From: Cupriavidus malaysiensis
GTDB lineage: Bacteria > Pseudomonadota > Gammaproteobacteria > Burkholderiales > Burkholderiaceae
Assembly (NCBI RefSeq): GCF_001854325.1
Contig: NZ_CP017755.1
Span: forward strand, 1,984,001-2,048,000
Reading direction: 5' to 3'
Length of the DNA: 64,000 nucleotides
Below the pieces are notes generated by a model. It made no database searches and was not told the DNA's origin. It saw only the letters and a list, made by a program, of their open reading frames with translations. This document shows positions 1 to 5,535 of the stretch, piece after piece. A program made the translations under genes and the position numbers. The first letter of the stretch is position 1. The number at the start of each line of letters is the position of its first letter.

Positions 1-560
1 GCGCGGAGAAACCCATCCCGGTAGACCTGCGCGTGATCGCCGCCTCGCACCGCGACCTGCGCCAGCTGATCGCCGAACAATGCTTCCGCGAAGACCTCTA
101 CTATCGCCTGTGCGGCGCCACCTTGCACCTGCCGGCCCTGCGCGAGCGGCGCGACAAGGACTACCTGATCGCACGCATCGCCGCAGAAGAGGGCCGGCAG
201 CTGGACATGCGGGCCGAACTGGCGCCCGCCACGCTGGCCCTGCTCCGCGCCTACACCTGGCAGGGCAATGTGCGGCAATTGCGCAATGTGCTGCGCTTCG
301 CGCTGGCCATGAGCGACAACGGCTTCATCGACACCGACGCACTACCGCCCGAGATCCTTGAGGGCACGCAGGAAAACCCGGCAGAAGCCGCGCCGGCGGC
401 CACGCGGCCGCTTCCCGGCAACGAACGCGAGGTCCTGCTGGCGGCATTGCGGCGGAACAAATGGCGCATTACGCAGGTTGCGGTTCAGCTGGGGATCGCG
501 CGGGCGACGGTCTATCGGCAGATGGAGCGATATGGGATAGTTGCGCCCAATCAGCAGTGA
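1..560 (+). CDS. Sigma-54-dependent transcriptional activator, C-terminal part
   Basis: The gene is already open at base 1, so its N-terminal part lies outside the window. The first visible residues (VDLRVIAASHRDL) are the end of a sigma-54-interacting AAA+ domain, in the segment after the Walker B/GAFTGA region. The sequence then passes through the AAA+ lid (LYYRL, LRERRDKD, YTWQGNVRQLRN) and ends with a Fis-type helix-turn-helix at about residues 130-170 of the visible part (RRNKWRITQVAVQLGIARAT). The architecture matches AcoR/NtrC-type enhancer-binding activators, which use ATP hydrolysis to remodel RNA polymerase-sigma54. The inducer and targets cannot be told because the sensor domain is missing. 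The family is secure. Confidence 0.9.
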   Translation, partial: AEKPIPVDLRVIAASHRDLRQLIAEQCFREDLYYRLCGATLHLPALRERRDKDYLIARIAAEEGRQLDMRAELAPATLALLRAYTWQGNVRQLRNVLRFALAMSDNGFIDTDALPPEILEGTQENPAEAAPAATRPLPGNEREVLLAALRRNKWRITQVAVQLGIARATVYRQMERYGIVAPNQQ

Positions 561-616
561 TATATTTTCAAGCTATTTTTATTTATTTTTTTGTTTCATT
601 TTTAAATTATTATGGA
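561..616. other. AT-rich tract after the activator gene
   Basis: This tract is almost entirely A and T with runs of T, in a window that is otherwise strongly GC-rich. It begins right after the activator stop codon and precedes the IS5-type remnant. It could terminate transcription, although no stable stem is visible, or mark the edge of acquired DNA. No gene is seen between 561 and 787. Confidence 0.5.
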
Positions 617-787
617 CCTGATTTATGGCCGCAGGGACCTGACCAGCCGCTGAAGTACTCGCCGCGCAAGCGGTGAGGCCTCTCCCGCAAGGCTTGCGAG
701 TCCACTATGTTTCACAATCCGGAAGCTGAGCGTCACAGCATCGACTTTTTCCGCATTTTTCGCCCATTTCCGGACTCATTACCGCGA

Positions 788-997
788 TCACTGGAACTGC
801 GGACGGATTTCTCCCAGCGAGCGCATGCGCACGAGGTTGTAGGCGGCCATGCTCAGCACAAACATCTGATCGGCTTTCTTCAGGCCGCGCACCATCACCT
901 GACGCATGCGCCCCACGGTCTTGATCCAGCCAAAGCCCTGTTCGATCAGCTTGCGCTTTTGTTGCGAGACCGCATGCCCGGCGCTGCAAGCACTGTC
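788..997 (-). pseudogene. IS5-family transposase, C-terminal fragment
   Basis: The minus strand reads AVSQQKRKLIEQGFGWIKTV, then GRMRQVMVRGLKKADQMF and AAYNLVRMRSLGEIRPQFQ, followed by a stop. This is the characteristic end of IS5-group DDE transposases, including the catalytic glutamate region (QQKRKLIEQGFGWIKT). Only about 65 residues remain. The upstream part, with the first two aspartates and the helix-turn-helix, is missing, and no terminal inverted repeats are evident. It is therefore a dead fragment. It sits beside the AT-rich tract and supports reading 560-3450 as an eroded insertion zone. Confidence 0.85.
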
Positions 998-1190
998 AGA
1001 TTAGGACTAGTCTTTCACACGTCAATGTCCGTTTTCGATCCGCAAACGACGAGCCGACTGCGGAGCTTGAGCAGCTTAAGCCCTTCCTCCAGATTGCTGC
1101 GCAGACGCCCGAACGTCCATCGCTAACAGCGTCCCTTCGTTGGACCGTGCCATCTGGCGCCCCGAGGATCAAGCCCGACGCTTCTATAGA

Positions 1191-1460
1191 TCAGCAGTTA
1201 TCCGACCCGATGCTGGAGCCGGAGCAGGGCCTTGGCCGCCTCGGCAGACGACGCGCCCCACGCTCTCGACGTCCGTGCTGGCGAGCCGATATCCCACATT
1301 CCAGTGTCAAGAGCCGGTCAGGAAGGGAGCCAATCGTGCCGGCCTGCTCAGTCGCGAGACTGAGCAGGCCATACTCTGACAGCGTTTCCAGAGTTCGACG
1401 TCCCTGGACATCTCCGCCCTCCCTATCCACTCGGACCACGGCGCTATTCATAACATTCAA
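1191..1460 (-). CDS. Doubtful small ORF (89 residues) following the 57-residue ORF
   Basis: I do not recognise this protein. It would start at TTG (1460) or at the in-frame ATG nine bases further in. An AGGTGGGG purine run lies a short distance upstream, right after the stop of the 57-residue ORF, which would make the two a pair. The N-terminal part (MNVMNSAVVRVDREGGDVQ) is unremarkable, and the C-terminal third is Arg/Pro-rich as expected of non-coding GC-rich DNA. A perfect 13-bp hairpin lies within it. Chance is quite possible. Confidence 0.25.
   Translation of the reverse strand: MNVMNSAVVRVDREGGDVQGRRTLETLSEYGLLSLATEQAGTIGSLPDRLLTLECGISARQHGRRERGARRLPRRPRPCSGSSIGSDNC
1341..1370. repeat. 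Perfect 13-bp hairpin with GCGA tetraloop
   Basis: GGCCTGCTCAGTC (1341-1353) and GACTGAGCAGGCC (1358-1370) are exact reverse complements around the loop GCGA, a GNRA tetraloop. As RNA this would be very stable. No T-run follows on either strand, so it is not a standard intrinsic terminator. It may be a remnant of a mobile element or an RNA structure. Confidence 0.75.
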
Positions 1461-1461
1461 T

Positions 1462-1635
1462 TCATTGTCCCCACCTTAGAGTGCCCCCGACGCCCGGGGG
1501 ATAAAGAAATGCTTCGCCCCAATATAGAGTGACAGCCGCAACGTCAACCAACCCGTTGCTTATTCCGTCAGGGTATAGGGTCCCACACCTATACCCTTTT
1601 TTTGCGCTCAATTGATAATAAAAATGATAATTCAT
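1462..1635 (-). CDS. Small hypothetical protein (57 residues)
   Basis: The start is supported by a strong Shine-Dalgarno sequence (AAGGAGAATGAT directly before ATG at 1635). The product begins MNYHFYYQLSAKKGYRCGTL and ends GGTLRWGQ. It is rich in Tyr/Gly and has no obvious signal peptide or transmembrane helix. I do not recognise a family. Against it, codons near its start overlap a hairpin-plus-T-tract on the opposite strand (1570-1603), which may be the real function of that DNA. It would be the first gene of a two-ORF unit with the 89-residue frame. Confidence 0.4.
   Translation of the reverse strand: MNYHFYYQLSAKKGYRCGTLYPDGISNGLVDVAAVTLYWGEAFLYPPGVGGTLRWGQ
1570..1603 (+). terminator. 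Intrinsic terminator-like hairpin with T-tract
   Basis: AGGGTATAGG (1570-1579) pairs perfectly with CCTATACCCT (1588-1597) around an 8-base loop. The stem runs into seven T residues (1597-1603). On the plus strand this is a good rho-independent terminator. The gene it would terminate is unclear, since no convincing plus-strand gene lies just upstream. Confidence 0.6.
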
Positions 1636-2138
1636 ATCATTCTCCTTCCCATCCATCCTGATTGACCTTTCACGGCGCCGGCTCAATTGCCATAGGCATG
1701 GCATCGGGCCAGCAGACACAGCACCGGACGGATGGGCGCACCGCATCGCTTCCGGCTGGGCGAAGGCAGCAGAACATGCCACCTGTTCTCGCGCAATACG
1801 CTTCGGTTGCCTCTAGTCCAAAAAGACTACTTGAGCTTTTGACCCCATTACCTACGCTAAAGCCCGCCATGCGCTCGCCACGACAGACGGCCTGCGCAGA
1901 AGAGCAAATCAATGCCACTAAAACAAGACTGGGGTCATCGATATGACGGAATACATGCCCGGATCGCCTGGATGCGATAGTCGGCGCCATCTCTAAAGCC
2001 TCGGCTGCCGCCGGGCTTCCTGTTCTGCATCCACTGCTGGCGCCATCCGCCAAGGCTGCCCGACGCTTCATTGCATCGCCTTTGCCATCCCGAACAGCCG
2101 GCAGGACTCAGGCCGACCTCAGAAAAGGCAATCATCCA
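1636..2138. other. No supported gene
   Basis: The open frames here (for example 1670-2071 on the minus strand) lack a recognisable domain or a good ribosome-binding site. Base composition is more even than in the flanking core genes. I see no tRNA, IS end or clear promoter. Confidence 0.4.
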
Positions 2139-2537
2139 ATGCAAGACGACACACCAGAGCATCAGCGGCTTGCCCTCGATTTCCATCAGCGCCATCTCAA
2201 CTGGCTCCGCCTGGCAATCCGGCGTTATCGAGAACGGGATCCCGTGGCAAGCGTGACGCTGTCCGAGCCATACCGGGCGGGCTGGATCGAGTGGGAAGGC
2301 CAGACTTACTACTATGTTTGCGGCGTCGATGCACAGAGCATGCTCCGACTCGGCCAGGTTTTCTTCGCGGCTGCCCCGGGTACGCTCGCCCTGGTCGACC
2401 CGATAGCCTATCCCCCGCCGATCCTGGGTCTGTTTGCGCTGGATCCCCCGTCCCTCTATTTCCGCTCAGCAAGGGAGCGGTCGCTCGACGCCGGCCCGGA
2501 TCCGTCCGCCGGCCTGTCTGCCACGCATGGTATCTAG
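2139..2537 (+). CDS. Hypothetical protein (132 residues)
   Basis: The chosen start is ATG at 2139, preceded by an AGAAAAGG purine stretch. The product begins MQDDTPEHQRLALDFHQRHL, is mixed charged and aromatic in its first 70 residues (GWIEWEGQTYYYVCGVDAQS), then becomes Pro/Ala/Leu-rich. It has no signal peptide or clear transmembrane helix. I do not recognise a family. It lies just before the toxin-antitoxin pair in the accessory stretch but has its own reading direction and spacing. Confidence 0.45.
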   Translation: MQDDTPEHQRLALDFHQRHLNWLRLAIRRYRERDPVASVTLSEPYRAGWIEWEGQTYYYVCGVDAQSMLRLGQVFFAAAPGTLALVDPIAYPPPILGLFALDPPSLYFRSARERSLDAGPDPSAGLSATHGI

Positions 2538-2655
2538 CAGCCACGACTCGTGGGGTTCGGGGTTCGGGCGCCATCTTCATCCGCTTCCGCCGCCCAGCGG
2601 CAGGTGTGACTGGACGATCTGCTGCAGAAGGAGAAGGCCATGCGCGCGGGCAGAA

Positions 2656-2690
2656 TTGACGCTGGACTGTTAACGGACTATATTCAGTCC
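2656..2690 (+). promoter_or_regulatory. Sigma-70 promoter and operator of the toxin-antitoxin pair
   Basis: TTGACG (2656-2661) and TATATT (2679-2684) are separated by exactly 17 bases, close to the sigma-70 consensus. The inverted repeat GGACT-ATATTC-AGTCC (2675-2690) overlaps the -10 element. Antitoxins of this type usually repress their own operon through such a site. The antitoxin start codon follows 28 bases later. Confidence 0.7.
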
Positions 2691-2717
2691 ATCATTGCTA
2701 TCCACAGGAGCCGTGCA

Positions 2718-3002
2718 ATGCGAATCGCGGATCACGTCAAACCAATCAGCTATCTCAAAAGTGAAGCTGCACAGATCGTCAAGGACCTCGCCGAGTCCGG
2801 TGAGCCATTGATCATCACCCAAAACGGTGAGGCCAAGCTCGTTGTGCAAGACGTGCGCAGCTATGAAGCCGACCGGCAGACATTGGCCTTGCTGAAGATT
2901 CTGGCCCTTGGGCAAAAGCAGATCGAGCAGGAGAAGTTTTCCGACATCGATGATGTGTTTGCCGAACTGGATGAACTGGACCGGCAAGAAAAACGGCGCT
3001 GA
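2718..3002 (+). CDS. Type II antitoxin, Phd/YefM family
   Basis: This 94-residue protein begins MRIADHVKPISYLKSEAAQI and continues with VKDLAESGEPLIITQNGEAK. That is the typical N-terminal DNA-binding fold of Phd/YefM antitoxins, in which a short beta hairpin carries the (P/L)(L/I)IT(Q/R)NG(E/K) motif. The acidic C-terminal half (SDIDDVFAELDELDRQE) would be the flexible toxin-neutralising tail. ATG at 2718 was chosen because AGGAG lies just upstream and it matches the family start; an in-frame start at 2640 would lie before the promoter. Its stop overlaps the toxin start, so the two are translationally coupled. It probably represses its own promoter at 2656-2690. Confidence 0.88.
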   Translation: MRIADHVKPISYLKSEAAQIVKDLAESGEPLIITQNGEAKLVVQDVRSYEADRQTLALLKILALGQKQIEQEKFSDIDDVFAELDELDRQEKRR

Positions 3003-3337
3003 TGGCCTCCAATTTGCTGAAGGCGAAGCTTCTCGACAGCGGCAGAAGCGAACTGAAGCGGGTGCGCCGCTACGTTGTGGATGCATTTGGCATAGCCGTC
3101 TGGGAAGACTCCTATGCGCAGATCCAGGCGTCCATCACTCGCATCCGAGAGTTTCCGGAATGCGGCCATATCGTCGATGAGCTCAGTGGGCTGACCGCGA
3201 ACAGGTTCCGCGAAGTGCCTTGCGGAAAGAATCGAATCATTTATGAATTCAGGGACGACACGATCTATATTCACCTGATCATCGATCAGCGTCGAGATCT
3301 GACTAGCCTGCTGCAGAAAATCATCCTGCAGGCGTGA
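3002..3337 (+). CDS. Type II toxin, RelE/ParE family
   Basis: This 111-residue protein has the RelE/ParE layout: a helical N-terminus (ELKRVRRYVVDAFGIAVWED), a turn with the IREFPECGHIVDEL segment, and a C-terminal beta sheet ending FREVPCGKNRIIYEFRDDTI and IYIHLIIDQRRDL. The pattern R-x-x-P-x-x-x-x-R-x-x-Y is usual for the family. Members either cleave ribosome-bound mRNA (RelE) or inhibit gyrase (ParE); the sequence alone does not decide. The start codon shares one base with the antitoxin stop (TGATG). The product is full length with no sign of inactivation. Confidence 0.88.
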   Translation: MASNLLKAKLLDSGRSELKRVRRYVVDAFGIAVWEDSYAQIQASITRIREFPECGHIVDELSGLTANRFREVPCGKNRIIYEFRDDTIYIHLIIDQRRDLTSLLQKIILQA

Positions 3338-3795
3338 GAAGGGTCGACCCGCAACGCGAACCTTCGCATCGATGATTTATCCCCGGGGCAAAGGCCAATC
3401 GCCTCCCATCACCTCGAGTCGGGGCGGCAGGATTCGAACCGCAGGCCACCTCGTCTTCCAACTCTCGCCTGCCGACCGTCAAGCGCCATTCCAGTGCTGA
3501 CGCGCCATGGGCGGATCGCTTGGCCGACCTGGACACTCAGGCGTGGGTATCGCAGGCTCAAGCCAGATATGCCGCACGCTGCTCAAAAGGAGACGACCGG
3601 CCATGCCACGACAGCCGGGCGGCCAGCTACAGATGCCTCCCGACAAGCGGCATCAGAAGGCCCCCTTAATCCACTTTGTATCCTAAAGAACACCTGGAAA
3701 GTGCCGTTAGATGCCAGACAGTGCATCACAACGCACATACATTTCTTCGTTAGTTACCCTGCACTGGCAGGGGCTTCGTCTTTAGGGGCTGGGAA
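3338..3795. other. Intergenic region without a supported gene
   Basis: It holds a tRNA-like 3' fragment near 3416-3452, described separately. A short hairpin CCCTGC-ACTG-GCAGGG (3757-3772) lies just before the lipoprotein gene, probably in its leader. No convincing open frame is present. Confidence 0.4.
3416..3452 (-). other. Possible degenerate tRNA 3'-end fragment
   Basis: On the minus strand the sequence reads CTGCGGTTCGAATCCTGCCG followed by CCCCGA. It contains the conserved T-loop core GGTTCGAATCC and an acceptor-like tail. The T-stem is imperfect, and no D-arm or anticodon arm can be folded upstream, so it is not a working tRNA gene. Such fragments are often left where an integrated element used a tRNA 3' end as attachment site. 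Confidence 0.25.
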
Positions 3796-5034
3796 TTGCA
3801 TAACCTTTCGAAAACGGGAAACTTCAGGCTCGCGGCGTCGGCAACGATTGCGCTGGCGGTGTTTGCGCTATCCGCCTGCGGTGGCGGCGATAGTGGCAGT
3901 GGCAGCAGCAACACGGCCACCGTGAGCACGCCCAGCGCCGGCAGCAACGTGGTAACGCTGAGCGGCCAGGTCACTGACGGCCCGATCGCAGGCGCGAAGG
4001 TCTGCCTGTTCTCCAATGGGGTGCAGGCGAACAATGCCGCCGGGGATGCGATCTGCTCCAGCCAGACCGACGCTCAGGGTAACTACGTCCTGACCATTCC
4101 CCGCAATCTCGCTTCCGGCCTGCTGACGCTGATGGCCGCGAAGGGCACCGACATCCAGCTCGCCTCGACATTGGGCACCGTGGCACAGGTGTTGTCTGCG
4201 GCAGGATCTGCCGGCACGGTGACGCCGGCACAGTTGACCTCCGCCAATGTCACGCACATCACCACCGCGAATTTCGCGCTGGCCGACCTGGACCATGACG
4301 GCAAGGTCTCTCAAGCCGAACTCGATGCCTACTCGCCCGATTTTTCCGTAGTCCAACGGGCGGCGACAATCCTCCAGGCTTATATCGATGGCGGCCAGAC
4401 TTCGCTCATCGGCGGCGCCACCAGCAACACGCTCGTGCTGGCTTCCGCAGTGGTACAGAGCAAGCCTTTGGGCACCACGGGCATGACCGCCGACGACTGG
4501 TTCAACGACCCCTCCAACGCGGCACGCATCCGCGCCGCGAATGAGGCCCTGAGCACGTCCCTGGCCAGCGACATGGCAGGAAAGTTCGTCGACTATCGCC
4601 TGACCAAGACCGTCACGCAGCAAACCATTCCGGCACCGATTTCCGTCAATGGCGGTGCAGCGACGCTTTACTGCAGCAGCGATCGGACGCTCAACAAGCC
4701 GATTTATATCGACATCAGCATCGCCTTCGATGCGGCGCGCAATATCGCATTGGTGCGATATCCCGACGATAATGGCCAGCCCGCCTACCTGACCGGCAGC
4801 TACAACGCCAAGAACGGCGCCATCAACCTCTACGAACTGCAACCCAAGGGCATTTCTTCGGTCCAGGGAAGCGTGACCTTCTACGAGGAGGGCTATAACA
4901 AGCACGTTGGCACGATTGACGCCACCGGGGCCATCGCCGGCACCTTCGAGGAGAAATGGGCGGAAACCTGGTCGCTCGATGCCAGCCGGCAGGAGTGCTC
5001 GGAGTCGGGCCCGTTTACGATCGCGAAGAAATAG
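3796..5034 (+). CDS. Secreted lipoprotein with an EF-hand-like calcium loop
   Basis: This 412-residue protein has a lipoprotein signal peptide (SATIALAVFALSAC, lipobox Cys28) and then a Gly/Ser linker. Residues 53-110 look like a carboxypeptidase-regulatory or bacterial Ig-type beta domain (VVTLSGQVTDGPIAGAKVCL, NYVLTIP). A canonical 12-residue EF-hand loop is visible, D164-L-D166-H-D168-G-K170-V-S172-Q-A-E175. The C-terminal half is beta-rich (YIDISIAFDA, AINLYEL, GTIDATGAIAGTFEEK). It starts at TTG (3796) with a GGGG-type ribosome site; no better ATG fits the signal peptide. It stands alone. The function is unknown; probably an outer-membrane-anchored surface lipoprotein. Confidence 0.75.
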   Translation: MHNLSKTGNFRLAASATIALAVFALSACGGGDSGSGSSNTATVSTPSAGSNVVTLSGQVTDGPIAGAKVCLFSNGVQANNAAGDAICSSQTDAQGNYVLTIPRNLASGLLTLMAAKGTDIQLASTLGTVAQVLSAAGSAGTVTPAQLTSANVTHITTANFALADLDHDGKVSQAELDAYSPDFSVVQRAATILQAYIDGGQTSLIGGATSNTLVLASAVVQSKPLGTTGMTADDWFNDPSNAARIRAANEALSTSLASDMAGKFVDYRLTKTVTQQTIPAPISVNGGAATLYCSSDRTLNKPIYIDISIAFDAARNIALVRYPDDNGQPAYLTGSYNAKNGAINLYELQPKGISSVQGSVTFYEEGYNKHVGTIDATGAIAGTFEEKWAETWSLDASRQECSESGPFTIAKK

Positions 5035-5535
5035 CAAATTGCTGCATCGTTCCTGAAGGGAGGGGGTTCCGGCCCCTCTCCCTTTTGATTCCGGGCCTGG
5101 AACGACGATGCCGGACCCAATGGACCCAATGGACCCAATGGCCGCAGCGGGTCCCGGGTCGCGGACTCAACCGCTCAAGCCGCCACCTCCAAGCGATCAC
5201 CGGCATTTCCCGATTCGGCTCAATGACATCTCGGGCCAACGCCAACGCGGTGCGAACCCGGCACACGGGGTGCCAAGAGGCGCGCTCCAGGCAGCTCGTG
5301 AGCATGCAGACCCCGGCCTAGCCACCGCCACTCGCCCCCCCCCTTCCCCCTTCCCCCTTCCCCTTCCCCCCGGCCCCGCAAGATTTGGTACCCCACACCA
5401 CACGCCTGGCCCGCCGACAGCCAGATCCCCGACCTAGAATGCCTGACGGGGTATCCGCACCTGCCCGCCGGATCCGTCACCTACGAGCGGCCGGCAGCGC
5501 GATAGCTCGCCAACGGTTGCAGCCAAGGAGAGGCA
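5035..5535. other. Intergenic region with simple repeats
   Basis: No gene is supported. It contains three exact copies of GGACCCAAT in tandem (5113-5139) and a long C/T-only stretch of CCCCCTT-type units around 5334-5370. The latter could form unusual DNA structures and be prone to length change. The UPF0182 gene's ribosome-binding site (AAGGAGAGG) lies at its end. Confidence 0.5.
5113..5139. repeat. Three tandem copies of a 9-base unit
   Basis: GGACCCAAT occurs three times head to tail with no mismatch, downstream of the lipoprotein gene and in non-coding DNA. It is a short microsatellite-like repeat. Confidence 0.8.

Noticed and set aside
1670..2071. A 133-residue minus-strand ORF in the accessory zone
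   Set aside because: No good ribosome site, no recognisable domain, cysteine- and serine-rich in an irregular way; left as non-coding.
3416..3452. A complete tRNA gene
   Set aside because: Only a T-loop-like core and a tail are visible; T-stem pairs badly and no anticodon or D-arm folds.
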